From Rhizobiales bacterium PAR1 (GTDB lineage Bacteria > Pseudomonadota > Alphaproteobacteria > Rhizobiales > Beijerinckiaceae), in the NCBI GenBank assembly GCA_002256205.1, contig NKIW01000003.1:434001-498000 (forward strand): a DNA stretch of 64,000 nt, read 5' to 3'. Below the pieces are notes generated by a model that was not told the origin of the DNA, ran no database searches, and saw only the letters and a program-made list of their open reading frames with translations. The position numbers were made by a program, and so were the translations under genes. Of this stretch, positions 27,382-37,204 are shown piece after piece; position 1 is the first letter of the stretch, and each line of letters starts with the position of its first letter.

Positions 27382-27900
27382 ATGAATCGTCGTTCGTTTT
27401 TGCTGGCAAGCACGGGCCTTATCGTCGGCGTTCACGTGTCTGCTCCCGCTTTCGCGGCCGACAAGGCCGGCTACGAGAAACTGGTCAAGGAAGTGATTGG
27501 CGCACTGGTCGCCAAGAACTTTGCTGATATCGACGGGCTCGTCACCAAGCTCGACGCTGCCGCCAAGATCGGCGTCGATTTGTGCAAGGAAGTCGCTGCA
27601 TCCGATGCCGCCAACAAGGCGATCATCGAATTCGCCATCGCCAACTTCGAGAAGATCCGCGCGACACCGACCGACAAATTCGAAGACGAGTGGCACGAAG
27701 GTGCAGCCTTCAAGGCCGCCGGGCATGACAACACCAAGCTCGACCAGACCGGCAAGGCCGCTTCCGCCATCGATGCGATTATTCATCCGCTGACGTCACG
27801 CGCTGCGCTGCTGGCCTACAAGGCTTCCAAGAAGCCTGAACTTATCAAGACGGCGATCGACGAGCTCGAGGAAGTCCTCGGGCACCTGAAGCACCTCTGA
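27382..27900 (+). CDS. small secreted helical protein of unknown function
   Basis: The 172-residue product has a twin-arginine-like leader (NRRSFLLASTGLIVG) and cleavage after FAAD. The mature part is predicted helical (EKLVKEVIGALVAKNFADIDGL...). A good GAGGAGGA ribosome site precedes the ATG. It is 38 bases upstream of a chemoreceptor gene and probably co-transcribed, so it could be a periplasmic partner of that receptor. The family is not recognised. Confidence 0.75.
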   Translation: MNRRSFLLASTGLIVGVHVSAPAFAADKAGYEKLVKEVIGALVAKNFADIDGLVTKLDAAAKIGVDLCKEVAASDAANKAIIEFAIANFEKIRATPTDKFEDEWHEGAAFKAAGHDNTKLDQTGKAASAIDAIIHPLTSRAALLAYKASKKPELIKTAIDELEEVLGHLKHL

Positions 27901-27938
27901 GTTTCTGACGCTCCCTTTTGCACAAAGAGTCACCCGGC

Positions 27939-30083
27939 ATGTCCCTTCTTGATCGCTTCACGATTCGACAAATTGTCGCCGCAGGCATGCTGGGTCTCAT
28001 TGCGCTGGCCCTGGCTCCGGCAGCCAAGATGCTGGGTAGCCTCTCGGATATTCAGGATACGATTGCCGTCACGCAGGTGCGGAGCTTGCCCTTGAGCAAG
28101 ACCATCGCCAGCCTGCGGGTGACCCTGCAAGAGCTCGATAACACCCAGCTTCGCTATCTCCATGAACGTGAGGGGAAGGCAGACCGCGAGAAGGAAATCG
28201 AGGCGGGTTTTCGCAGCCTTCAGATCCTCGTCGCCAAACTGCGCTTCGGCTCCGAGTCTCCTGAATACAAGGGCGAACGCGCTAAACTCACTGGCAAACT
28301 TGCCGAGGATGACGTTTTGGTGCCAGCCGATGTGCTTCCGAACCAATCCGCCAACCTTGCCAACCTGGCCCGCCGGGTCGCCGAGGCCGAGGCCGGTTTC
28401 GCTCGCCTTCGTGAGGCGCATCGCGAAGAGCTTGGCCTGATCGTTGGTGCCGGCGCCAATGCCCGATCCATCGATGTTGTTGCCGCTGATCTGCTGGTCG
28501 ATTTCCGCACCTGGGTGAACGGTCTTGATCAGGTTGTGGAATATAACTCCCGTTTTGATGGGAACCTCGATCTTGCGACCTCGATGTTGGGCAAGACCCT
28601 CGCGGTTTACAAGCCGAGCAATTCCGGCATCGCGCGCTCGCTCAAGGCGGCTGAACGCTCGCAGGAACGGATTTTTCACCTCGCCCGGACGATCAACGAA
28701 CGCGATGGCGAGGCGAAGGCCGAGATCTTCAACATCCACGGCAAGTCTGATTTCAAGCGCTATGAAGCGGTGCTGGGCGGTCTGATCGTTCAGGCGCGGG
28801 CGGCTGCCGATGCGGCGCAGGCCAAGGTTCGTGAATCGCTTGAAGAGTTCCACAAGATTGGGGCCGATGTTTTCCGGCTGACCGATATCATCGAGGCGGA
28901 TGCCAAAGCCGGCAGCGATGCCGCGATCACGGCTGCCAATACGACCATCCACGACACGGTCAGCATTACCTGGACCTCTGTTGGGCTGATCGCAGGGTTG
29001 GCGCCGTTGCTCGGGCTCCTGATCGGCTATCTGGTACTAGGGCCGATCGGCAGCATGGCGAGGGCGACCGAAGCGGTCGCCGCGGGCCAGCTCGACACGG
29101 CGGTGCCCGGTACCACGCGCCGCGACCAGCTCGGCCAGATGGGCCGCGCGCTGCAGGTCTTCCAGCAGAATATCGCCGAAACGCAGCGTCTCCGGGCTGA
29201 AAGTGCCGCGCAGGAGCAATTGGCTGCGGCCCGCAAGGCCGAAGAAATGGAAACGCTGGCGCAAAACTTCGAGAAAAGCGTGCTCGGCATCGTCGATCAC
29301 GTTGCCGGGGCCGCCGCGACCATGCAAGGGCAGGCGGCTTCCTTCCTCGATTCCGCCCAGCGGACTTCGGGCCAGGCGACGCAGGTTGCATCCACCGCCA
29401 GCGAAACCTCGAGCAATGTGCGCACTGTCGCCGTGGCGACCGAGGAGCTTTCCGCCTCGGTGCGTGACATCGCTGAACAGACCGCCGGTGCGCTGCGCCT
29501 GACCGAAGATGCTACACGCCGGGCGCAGGAAAGCGTTCAGATCATGGCGAGCCTTGATCAGATCGTCGCGCAGATTGGCGAAGTGGTTGGCGTCATCAAT
29601 CAGATCGCCTCGCAGACCAACCTTCTCGCGCTGAATGCGACCATTGAGGCCGCACGTGCCGGTGAAGCGGGGCGCGGGTTCGCTGTGGTCGCGAGCGAGG
29701 TCAAGGCGCTCGCCTCGCAAACCTCGCGGGCAACCGACGATATCGCCGACAAGATCAACTCGGTAAAGGCGGCGACCAGCGAGGCTGTGCGCGCCATTCG
29801 CGAGATCAACGAGGTTATTCCGCAGATCGGCGAAGTCTCGAACATCATCTGTAACGCGATGAACGAGCAGGATCGCGCGACGCAGGACATTGCGGGGAAC
29901 ATCGAGCAGGCCGCGCGCGGCGTCGAAAATGTCACCAGCGTGATCGCCGATGTTGCCCGCGTGACCGGCCAGAACGGCGAAGCGGCAGACGGCCTTCTGG
30001 TCTCCGCCGATACGCTCCGCGCTCAGTCCGCAACGCTTAAGCAAGAGGTTTCGACCTTCCTGACTCGCATCCGCGCCGCCTGA
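27939..30083 (+). CDS. methyl-accepting chemotaxis protein
   Basis: The chemoreceptor of about 714 residues has one membrane segment near the N-terminus, a long, largely helical periplasmic region (about 35-340), a second membrane segment near 343-367, a HAMP linker and a signalling domain whose tip reads IASQTNLLALNATIEAARAG and FAVVASEVKALA, the conserved CheA/CheW contact. There is no CheR-docking pentapeptide at the C-terminus. TTG at 27918 could add seven residues; the ATG at 27939 is used. The helical sensor type hints at a small ligand or an accessory protein, possibly the product of the gene just upstream. Confidence 0.92.
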   Translation: MSLLDRFTIRQIVAAGMLGLIALALAPAAKMLGSLSDIQDTIAVTQVRSLPLSKTIASLRVTLQELDNTQLRYLHEREGKADREKEIEAGFRSLQILVAKLRFGSESPEYKGERAKLTGKLAEDDVLVPADVLPNQSANLANLARRVAEAEAGFARLREAHREELGLIVGAGANARSIDVVAADLLVDFRTWVNGLDQVVEYNSRFDGNLDLATSMLGKTLAVYKPSNSGIARSLKAAERSQERIFHLARTINERDGEAKAEIFNIHGKSDFKRYEAVLGGLIVQARAAADAAQAKVRESLEEFHKIGADVFRLTDIIEADAKAGSDAAITAANTTIHDTVSITWTSVGLIAGLAPLLGLLIGYLVLGPIGSMARATEAVAAGQLDTAVPGTTRRDQLGQMGRALQVFQQNIAETQRLRAESAAQEQLAAARKAEEMETLAQNFEKSVLGIVDHVAGAAATMQGQAASFLDSAQRTSGQATQVASTASETSSNVRTVAVATEELSASVRDIAEQTAGALRLTEDATRRAQESVQIMASLDQIVAQIGEVVGVINQIASQTNLLALNATIEAARAGEAGRGFAVVASEVKALASQTSRATDDIADKINSVKAATSEAVRAIREINEVIPQIGEVSNIICNAMNEQDRATQDIAGNIEQAARGVENVTSVIADVARVTGQNGEAADGLLVSADTLRAQSATLKQEVSTFLTRIRAA

Positions 30084-30123
30084 GCGGGCTTCTGCATCTC
30101 CGGACTTCGAGATTGCCCTGTCC

Positions 30124-30398
30124 GGCTCTGTCAGAGGAAATTCGGGTTGCCGGCATTTTGGACCTCGGCAGGTAGTTCGGCGCGATATTGAACGCCCGTA
30201 TTTTCCGTTACTTCAAGACGTCTGGCTAAATCATCCGCTTCCCTGTGATGATGTACGTCCGCTACCCGCTGTCGCTGCGGCATGTCGAGGACCTACTCCA
30301 CGATTGCGGCATCGATATCACGCATGCGACGGGTGGTGTTCTGGCGGAACCGGTTCGGGACGATCTTCGCCAGCGAGATCCGACGAAGCCGAATAGAG
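30124..30398 (+). mobile_element. IS6-type insertion sequence remnant (copy c)
   Basis: The left end GGCTCTGTCAGAGGAAATTC is the best preserved of the family. The transposase is broken by a stop after the first residues; YVRYPLSLRHVEDLL remains, after which frame changes and a lost 3' half leave no catalytic residues. It separates the chemoreceptor from the catabolic island. Confidence 0.8.
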
Positions 30399-30453
30399 AA
30401 TTCTCACCAACCGTTCCGACGACCAGAAAGCGCGATGCTTCAGTATAGCTAAA

Positions 30454-31278
30454 TCAATCGGGCAGAGCGGAGTTTTTTCCGAAAATCTGCGAAATCGCCA
30501 GAAGTATGGATGTCAGGACGACCACGAGTGTCGAGATGGCTGCAATTGTCGGATCGATCTGATCGCGAAGCGCCGCGAACATGTTTCTGGTCAAGGTTGA
30601 GTTCTCGCCGCCCGAAATGAAGAGCGACACAATCACCTCATCGAAGGATGTCAAAAATGAAAGCACCGCACCCGATATTACGGAAAAGCGGATCTGCGGC
30701 AGCGTGACAAAAAAGAACGCATAGGTCCGGGAGGCACCAAGGCTGCGCGCTACGCGTTCCTGATTCATGTCGTAGCTTTTTAGCGCCGAAGAAACGACCA
30801 TCACCACGAGAGGAATTGCGAGCATGCTGTGCGCGAGCACGATGCCTGCCATCGTGTTCACAAGGCCAAGCTTCACGTAGACATAGAAAACGCCGATGCC
30901 AACAAGGATAATCGGCACGACAATCGGTGTGAGCAGGATGCTGAAAACCAGACCGCTGAACCGCATCCGGGCGGTGTGAAGTCCGTAGGCAGCCATGGTG
31001 CCGACGAGCGTCGAGAGAATCATCGTCAGGAAACCAGCCTTAAAGGATGTCGCGGTTGCCAGCATCCACGAGGTCGATCCAAAGTAATTTTTGTACCAGC
31101 GCAAGGACCATTCGCGCGGCGGAAATTCGAGGTACTGCGATTCCGAAAACGACATCGGAATAACGATGAGCGTTGGCAATATCAGGAACAGCATCACAAG
31201 GCCGGAAATCACGTAGAGCCATAGCCTTTTGCCATGCGTGATTTGGGTTGGGGTCGCCGGTTGCCGGAGCCAGTTCAT
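30454..31278 (-). CDS. ABC importer permease, PotC-like (second importer)
   Basis: The 274-residue membrane protein has six membrane segments and the EAA loop ERVARSLGASRTYAFFFVT. It is the last gene of the six-gene minus-strand operon. Its ATG shares one base with the stop of the preceding permease gene (TGATG), so the two are translationally coupled. The family imports polyamines or related cations. Confidence 0.92.
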   Translation of the reverse strand: MNWLRQPATPTQITHGKRLWLYVISGLVMLFLILPTLIVIPMSFSESQYLEFPPREWSLRWYKNYFGSTSWMLATATSFKAGFLTMILSTLVGTMAAYGLHTARMRFSGLVFSILLTPIVVPIILVGIGVFYVYVKLGLVNTMAGIVLAHSMLAIPLVVMVVSSALKSYDMNQERVARSLGASRTYAFFFVTLPQIRFSVISGAVLSFLTSFDEVIVSLFISGGENSTLTRNMFAALRDQIDPTIAAISTLVVVLTSILLAISQIFGKNSALPD

Positions 31279-32168
31279 CAGTGACTGCCTCCGCCCAGAA
31301 GCCGGTCCAGCCGGACGAGACGCGAAGCGGCGTAGAGGATCAGCCCGGTCAGAACGAACAGTACCACACCGAGCGAGCTTGCGGCTCCCCAGTTGAAGAA
31401 CAGCTCGATATCAGTCGCGATGCGATTGGCAACCATGGTGACCTTGCCGCCGCCCAGCACGGCAGGCGTCACATAGAACCCCAGACACAGAATGAAAACG
31501 ATCAGCGACCCTGCCAGCAAGCCGGGAAGCGAGAGTGGCAGGAACACGAGCCAGAAGGCGCGTGTCGGGCTCGCGCCCAGATTGGCGGCCGCTTTGAGAT
31601 AATCGCGATCAATGGCCCGCATCGAGCTGTAAACCGGCAGGATTAGAAACGGCAGCATGATGTGAACCATTCCGATCAGCGTCCCGTTGAGGTTATGGAC
31701 CAGCGGGAGCGGGGCTTCCCAGAGCCCCAGTTTGATCCCCCAGGTGTTGATGACGCCCTGCCGGTGAAGCAGAACCAGCCAGGCGTAGGTGCGCACGAGC
31801 AGGGAGGTCCAGAACGGCAGCATGACCGCAATCATGCAGATATTGGCGGCGCGGCGCGGAAGTTGCGAGAGGACGTAGGCCAAGGGATAGCCCAGAACGA
31901 TGCAAATGGCCGTTGTCAGAAAGCTGACCTCGAAGGTCAGACTGAAGGCGCGCCCATAGGAAGGTTGAACAAGCATCCTGCGATAATGCTCTAGGCTGAA
32001 TTCGCCGGCATCATTCAGGAAGGACAGCCAGAACAACCACCCGACGGGAACGATCATGGTGACGATGACCAGCAGAACGGCCGGTCCACCTAGCGCAAAC
32101 AGCTGCAACCGTTCAACAGCCGCATCGCGCCGAAGCCCTTCGGCATTTGGGGCTGCGATGACCGTCAT
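31278..32168 (-). CDS. ABC importer permease, PotB-like (second importer)
   Basis: The 296-residue permease has six segments and the EAA loop LKAAANLGASPTRAFWLVF. It overlaps the ATPase gene by four bases (ATGA) and the next permease by one. Stop/start overlaps throughout show a tight transport cassette. The N-terminus has about 25 hydrophilic residues before the first helix, as in other PotB-type proteins. Confidence 0.92.
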   Translation of the reverse strand: MTVIAAPNAEGLRRDAAVERLQLFALGGPAVLLVIVTMIVPVGWLFWLSFLNDAGEFSLEHYRRMLVQPSYGRAFSLTFEVSFLTTAICIVLGYPLAYVLSQLPRRAANICMIAVMLPFWTSLLVRTYAWLVLLHRQGVINTWGIKLGLWEAPLPLVHNLNGTLIGMVHIMLPFLILPVYSSMRAIDRDYLKAAANLGASPTRAFWLVFLPLSLPGLLAGSLIVFILCLGFYVTPAVLGGGKVTMVANRIATDIELFFNWGAASSLGVVLFVLTGLILYAASRLVRLDRLLGGGSH

Positions 32169-33241
32169 GCGCGCCCCGCTCCATCGGGCAGGAGGTAGGT
32201 ATCGGCAGCCCGCAAGCCTAGCCGGATTGGCTCGCCTGCGGCGGGTGGTTTCACGGATGCGCTTGCCCGTACGCTAACCGCCGTCCCATCGGCCAGAAGC
32301 GTCTGAACCAGAATGCTGTCACCCTGATAAATCGAAGCTCGGACGGTGGCAGGCAGGACATTGATGTCCGGCGATTGCTTGCCGTCGAGAATGCTCAGCC
32401 GCTCGGGGCGGATCATCAATTCATGCTGGCCGAGGCGTGCCGGCGTTTCGCCCAAAATGAGGGAGACATCGCCGAAACGACAATCATCCTCGGTCACATC
32501 CACCGTCACGAAGGTGGACTCTCCGATAAATTCAGCAACAAATCGGCCTGCCGGGCGGTCATAGATCACATGGGGCGCGTCCAGTTGCTGAATGCGCCCG
32601 TGATCGATGACCGCGATACGGTCAGACATCGTGAGGGCTTCGCGCTGGTCATGGGTGACGTAAACCGTCGTCATCCCGAGGCGTTCATGCAGTTGACGGA
32701 GTTCGATCTGCATATGCTCGCGCAACTGCTTGTCGAGAGCCGACAAGGGCTCGTCCATCAGCAAGATACGCGGTTCAAAGACAATCGCACGGGCAAGGGC
32801 GATACGTTGACGCTGACCGCCAGAAAGCTGATCAACCCTGCGCGCGCCATAGCCGCCGAGCTTGACCAGTTCCAGGGCCTGCTCGACCCGCTCGGCGGTC
32901 TCGGCCTTGCCGACGCCGCGCAACTTGAGCGGAAAGGCGATATTGGCGGCGACATCCATATGCGGAAACAACGCATAGTTCTGGAAGACCATGCCGACAT
33001 CGCGCTTGTGCGGTTCGAGCCTGACCACATCGGCATCTCCGAACCGGATGATCCCGCAATCGGGCCTGACGAAGCCTGCCAGCATCATCAGCAAGGTGGT
33101 TTTGCCGGAGCCGGAGGGGCCAAGCAGCGTCAGGAACTCGCCAGAGCGAACATCAAGATCGATGGCGTCAAGAACGGTCAGGCTTCCGTACCGCTTCGTC
33201 AGTTGACGGACGCTGATCGGCAGTGCCGCTTGTCTGGTCAT
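32165..33241 (-). CDS. ABC importer ATPase, PotA-like (second importer)
   Basis: The 358-residue ATPase has Walker A GPSGSGKTT, signature [15 protein letters not shown], Walker B ILLMDEPLSALD and the H-loop TVYVTHDQREAL, then a C-terminal TOBE domain. It follows the binding-protein gene, with a perfect 11-base hairpin in the intergenic gap that may lower its expression relative to the binding protein. Confidence 0.94.
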   Translation of the reverse strand: MTRQAALPISVRQLTKRYGSLTVLDAIDLDVRSGEFLTLLGPSGSGKTTLLMMLAGFVRPDCGIIRFGDADVVRLEPHKRDVGMVFQNYALFPHMDVAANIAFPLKLRGVGKAETAERVEQALELVKLGGYGARRVDQLSGGQRQRIALARAIVFEPRILLMDEPLSALDKQLREHMQIELRQLHERLGMTTVYVTHDQREALTMSDRIAVIDHGRIQQLDAPHVIYDRPAGRFVAEFIGESTFVTVDVTEDDCRFGDVSLILGETPARLGQHELMIRPERLSILDGKQSPDINVLPATVRASIYQGDSILVQTLLADGTAVSVRASASVKPPAAGEPIRLGLRAADTYLLPDGAGRA

Positions 33242-33278
33242 TCCGGTGCCTTGTCCGCCATTTTATCGTTATATGTCA

Positions 33279-33304
33279 TCGGCATGGGGCGAACCCCATG
33301 CCGA
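33279..33304 (-). promoter_or_regulatory. intercistronic hairpin after the binding-protein gene
   Basis: TCGGCATGGGG (33279-33289) pairs perfectly with CCCCATGCCGA (33294-33304) around CGAA. It lies between the binding-protein stop and the ATPase start, with no T-run. Such hairpins commonly protect upstream mRNA and allow more binding protein than permease; here that is inference. Confidence 0.7.
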
Positions 33305-33314
33305 GTTGTCTAGG

Positions 33315-34382
33315 TTATTCGCTGAGCATGTTCTCGTAAGCCGCAGCGGCCTGCGCCTCGAACTTGATGTACCATTCGAGATTGATGGTGAGCTGGTTCT
33401 TGGCATTGTCAGGGTGCGACGGCAGCTTCTTGGCATAAGCCGCGTCAATGGTGCCGAGATCATAGGCCTTCTTGTTGGTCGGGCCGTAGGTGATGTATTT
33501 CGTGAATTCGGCCTGATATTGCGGCTTGCTGATCTCGGCCAGGAACTTCATGGCCAGATCCTTGTTCGGCGCGCCCTTCGGAACAGCGAAGCAATCATAG
33601 TCGAGCAGTGCCTGATTGAAGGTGTAGGCTACCTTGGCGCCATCCTTTGCCACGACATCGAAGCGGCCATTCCAGCCGGTGATCATGTCGACTTCGCCGT
33701 CTTTCATCAATTGGGCATGCTGGGCGCCTGATGACCACCAGACCGCGACATGCGGCTTGAGTTCCTTGACCTTTTTGATGGCGCGCTCGATGCCGCCGGG
33801 CGCGCTGAGCACCTCGTAGACCTTGTCCGCCGGAACACCATCCGCCATCAGTGCGGGCTCAAGCGCACCGGCAACACCCTTGCGATAGGAGCGCTTGCCG
33901 GGGAATTTCTTGACGTCCCAGAAGTCCGCCCAGCTTTTCGGGCCATTGTCGCCGAAGGTCTTGGTGTTCCAGGCGAGGACGGTCGAGAACACGTCACCGC
34001 CAACGCAATAATCACCCGCAAGGTTTGGCAGAAAATCCTTGGTATCGATGACCTTGTAATCGAGCTTGTCCAGAATGCCTTCTGCACCAGCGCGAGCGGC
34101 ACTACCCGAGCCGCTCGCGACGATATCCCAGGTCACGGCACCAGCCTTGGCCTTGAGCCGGAGATCCGCGATGCCGGTATAGGTCTCTTCCTTGAGCGTG
34201 ATGCCCAGAGCCTTCGCGGCGGGCTGGAAAAGGGCCTTGCTTTGACCCTCCTGATACGAACCGCCGAAGGAGACGACCGTCAGCGTTTGCTGTGCCGAAG
34301 CGTTTATGGCGCCGAACGACAATGCGAGACCGCCCAGCAGGATGGCGGCAATGCGAGAACCGGATTTCTTGTTGTTATTCAT
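33315..34382 (-). CDS. ABC importer periplasmic binding protein, PotD-like (second importer)
   Basis: The 355-residue protein has a signal peptide ending INASAQQ and a PotD/PotF-type start (TLTVVSFGGSYQEGQSKALF). It has the inter-lobe pieces SGSGSAARAGAEG and WWSSGAQHAQL and a family-like end. A GGGAG site lies before the ATG. It follows an aldehyde dehydrogenase gene by 85 bases and precedes the other importer genes, so the operon runs enzymes first, transporter last. Confidence 0.92.
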   Translation of the reverse strand: MNNNKKSGSRIAAILLGGLALSFGAINASAQQTLTVVSFGGSYQEGQSKALFQPAAKALGITLKEETYTGIADLRLKAKAGAVTWDIVASGSGSAARAGAEGILDKLDYKVIDTKDFLPNLAGDYCVGGDVFSTVLAWNTKTFGDNGPKSWADFWDVKKFPGKRSYRKGVAGALEPALMADGVPADKVYEVLSAPGGIERAIKKVKELKPHVAVWWSSGAQHAQLMKDGEVDMITGWNGRFDVVAKDGAKVAYTFNQALLDYDCFAVPKGAPNKDLAMKFLAEISKPQYQAEFTKYITYGPTNKKAYDLGTIDAAYAKKLPSHPDNAKNQLTINLEWYIKFEAQAAAAYENMLSE

Positions 34383-34467
34383 GATCTAACTCCCTAAGGC
34401 CCAGTTTGGAGTGTCATCGCGGGTGTGGTCGGCAGATAGGGCCATTTAGATCCGCCAACGATACCAT

Positions 34468-35961
34468 TTAGAGACGTGCCGTAATGCATTTGAGCTTCGA
34501 ATAACTCGTCAGTGCGTCGAACCCTTTCGCGCGCCCAAATCCCGAGCGGCGATTTCCTCCGAAGGGGGTTTCGATCCCTCCGGCAAAAAACTCGTTGATA
34601 TAGACCTGACCAGCATCAAGCCTCGCGGCGATGCGGTGAGCCTTGGCGAAGTCTCGCGTGTAGATACCTGCTACGAGAGCGTAGTCCGTTCCGTTCGCGA
34701 GCGCGACGGCATGCTCAGCTGAATCCGCCACCTGAACCACAAGCACTGGTCCAAATATCTCCTGCTGGACCGCTTCATCGTCCGCCGGCAGGTTATCCAG
34801 AACGGTTGGTTGGTAGAACCAGCCGAGGCCGGTTTCAGGGTCTACCGTGCGCTTTCCGCCGCAGAGGAGCTTCGCGCCGCGTGAAATGGCGCGCTCGACA
34901 TATCCGGCGATGCGATCCAGCTGTGCCGCTGAGTTGACCGGGCCCATATCGGCGGAACCGAGACCGTGCCCCAAGTGGAAGTCGTTTGCTCGCTTGACAA
35001 GTTTTTCGACGAAGGTGGCATGGATGGAACGTTCGACGATCAAACGTGAACCTGCCGAGCAAATCTGACCGGCATTTTCGAAAATCGCGCCAAGCGTACC
35101 TTCGATGGCTGCATCGATATCGGCATCTGCCAGAACAAGTATGGGCGATTTGCCGCCAAGTTCGAGAATGACGCGCGTCACATTGGCTGCGGCGCTTTGC
35201 ATTACATGGATGCCGGTAGCAACCGAACCCGTGAACGTGATGTGGTCAATGCCCGGATGGGCGGCGAGGGGGGCGCCGACCTCAACGCCGGTTCCAGTCA
35301 CCACATTGTAAGCGCCAGCGGGCAGGCCCGCCTGAGCCAGAAGCTCGCCCATCATCAGAGCCGTGAGGGGGGTCTGATCCGCTGGCTTGGCAACCACCGC
35401 ACAGCCCGCCGCGAGAGCGGGAGCGAGGCCGCGAGCCAGAGTCGAGATCGGATAGTTCCACGGCACGATCTGGGCGGCAACGCCAATCGGCTCATGAGTT
35501 GTATAGGAGATATAATCCGGACCGAGCGGGATCGCGCTTCCCTGAAACTTGTCACAAGCACCGGCATAGTATTCGAAGGCGCGGGCTGCACCGCCGACAT
35601 CGCCTTGTGCTTCGACAAGCCGTTTGCCGGAATCGAGGGCCTCGGCAACGGCTAGCCGGTCCGCGTTGGCGCGGATCAAGGCCGCGGCACGCGCCAGCAA
35701 CCGCCCGCGCTCCGCCGGCACCATCGTCCGCCACGGGCCATCCAGCGCCTTGTGCGCCGATGAAACGGCGAAATCGACATCGGCGGCATTGCCGGCTGCG
35801 ACCTGGGCGAACGCCTTGCCAGTGCCGGGATCGACCGTTTCCATCAGTCGGTTGGAGCCGGACGGACAGCGCGTGCCATTGATCCAGTGTCGATCCGGCA
35901 ACCCGGACAAGGTTCCGGTCGAGCGAGCCTCGGCAACCATCGTGGCAAGAGCCGGAGTCAT
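34468..35961 (-). CDS. NAD(P)-dependent aldehyde dehydrogenase
   Basis: The 497-residue enzyme has Asn169 (VPWNYP), Lys192, the general base Glu267 (LELGGKSP) and the nucleophile Cys301 (NAGQICSAGS), all in place. It belongs to the betaine/gamma-aminobutyraldehyde-type group. The ATG at 35961 overlaps the enolase-family stop (TGATG) and is preferred over the upstream ATG at 36006. In this cluster it would oxidise an aldehyde made by an amine oxidase or dehydratase step. Confidence 0.94.
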   Translation of the reverse strand: MTPALATMVAEARSTGTLSGLPDRHWINGTRCPSGSNRLMETVDPGTGKAFAQVAAGNAADVDFAVSSAHKALDGPWRTMVPAERGRLLARAAALIRANADRLAVAEALDSGKRLVEAQGDVGGAARAFEYYAGACDKFQGSAIPLGPDYISYTTHEPIGVAAQIVPWNYPISTLARGLAPALAAGCAVVAKPADQTPLTALMMGELLAQAGLPAGAYNVVTGTGVEVGAPLAAHPGIDHITFTGSVATGIHVMQSAAANVTRVILELGGKSPILVLADADIDAAIEGTLGAIFENAGQICSAGSRLIVERSIHATFVEKLVKRANDFHLGHGLGSADMGPVNSAAQLDRIAGYVERAISRGAKLLCGGKRTVDPETGLGWFYQPTVLDNLPADDEAVQQEIFGPVLVVQVADSAEHAVALANGTDYALVAGIYTRDFAKAHRIAARLDAGQVYINEFFAGGIETPFGGNRRSGFGRAKGFDALTSYSKLKCITARL

Positions 35962-37067
35962 CACGCCTCCAGACTGCTGACGTGATATTGGGCTTTCGCA
36001 AGCCAATCCGGACTAATTTCAACGCCCCAGCCGGGCTCTGCAGACACCATCACATGCCCGTCGACGACGTCGTACGGCGACTTGCGATAAAGCCCGTATT
36101 GCCATGGGTAATAATCCGCTTCCTCGATCGACAATTCGAGGTAATCGCCCGCATTCGGGATGGCGCGGAGCAGGTGCATGGTGAAAAGCGTCACCAGCGA
36201 CAGGTTTGCGCTATGCGGTGTGCACGGCAGACCCGCCGCAGCCCCCATCGCCGCGACGCGCATGGTTCGGACCATGCCGCCGAGATAGCAGACATCCGGT
36301 TGGATGATATCGACGGCGCCCATCTCGATCATGTGCCGCCAGATCGGCATGTAGCAATCCTGCTCACCGCCCGTCACATCCAGCGAAAGGGCGTCCCGAA
36401 CCTCTTTGGTTTGCTCAAGCTCCCAGTAGGTGCAAGGCTCCTCGAAATGGCAAACGCCGTTGTCTTCAAGCATGCGCCCGACTTCGATGGCGCGCTTGGG
36501 CGAGAAGCCGCTGTTGGCATCGACCATTAGCGCAACCTTGTCGCCGAGCGCTTTGCGCACCGTTGGGACAATCGCTTCGCTTCGGCCCGGCCATTCATCA
36601 ACATCGTGCCCGAATTCAGCTGCCACACGAAATTTGAAGGCGTCGAAGCCCAGAGTGTCGCGCAGGCGCAGGAACCGCGCAGCCTCCTGCTCGGGTGTGA
36701 TGTCGCGCTTCATGGAGGAGGCATAAGCCCGCAGACGACCGGGCGTGCCACCCAAGAGCTCGCAGACGCTTTTGCCCGCGCGCTTGCCGGCCATATCCCA
36801 AAGGGCGGTATCCAGCCCGCCGATCGCGCGAAAAAGATGGCTTCCCGGGAACTTGTGTTCCTTCTCCGGGATAAGATCGACAATGCCCGCGATATCCGCG
36901 CAATCATGGCCAAGCGCCCAGGGGGTGATCTGGCGATGGAGAATGAGGGATGAGATATCAGAATGGTAGGTCGAGACCTGTCCCCAGCCTTCAGCCCCGT
37001 CTTCGGCCGTCACGCGAACGAAGCCAACATCCTGCGTCGAGAACGTTTCGATCCTGGAAATCTTCAT
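35961..37067 (-). CDS. enolase-superfamily dehydratase/racemase (MR type)
   Basis: The 368-residue protein is of the mandelate-racemase group. Metal ligands are Asp183 (MVDANSG), Glu209 (FEEP) and Glu235 (GGEQD); the base dyad is Asp258 (IIQPDV) and His285 (TPHSANLS). The second strand carries K145-F-R147 instead of the usual KxK, so reaction and substrate cannot be assigned from sequence; a sugar-acid dehydratase is one option. ATG 37067 is used rather than 37133, since KISRIETF is the family start. It is first gene of the operon and is divergent from the MocR regulator. Confidence 0.9.
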   Translation of the reverse strand: MKISRIETFSTQDVGFVRVTAEDGAEGWGQVSTYHSDISSLILHRQITPWALGHDCADIAGIVDLIPEKEHKFPGSHLFRAIGGLDTALWDMAGKRAGKSVCELLGGTPGRLRAYASSMKRDITPEQEAARFLRLRDTLGFDAFKFRVAAEFGHDVDEWPGRSEAIVPTVRKALGDKVALMVDANSGFSPKRAIEVGRMLEDNGVCHFEEPCTYWELEQTKEVRDALSLDVTGGEQDCYMPIWRHMIEMGAVDIIQPDVCYLGGMVRTMRVAAMGAAAGLPCTPHSANLSLVTLFTMHLLRAIPNAGDYLELSIEEADYYPWQYGLYRKSPYDVVDGHVMVSAEPGWGVEISPDWLAKAQYHVSSLEA

Positions 37068-37204
37068 GCCTGACCACACCGAGTTTGACGATGCGGTCAG
37101 CGTGATCTGGATTGGCGGAAATCTAAGGTCCAATCTCTATATTCTGTGATACCATTTTGGCGAGGCCGGTTGCGACAGGCCGTCAGAATGGAAGGGTTGC
37201 ATTC

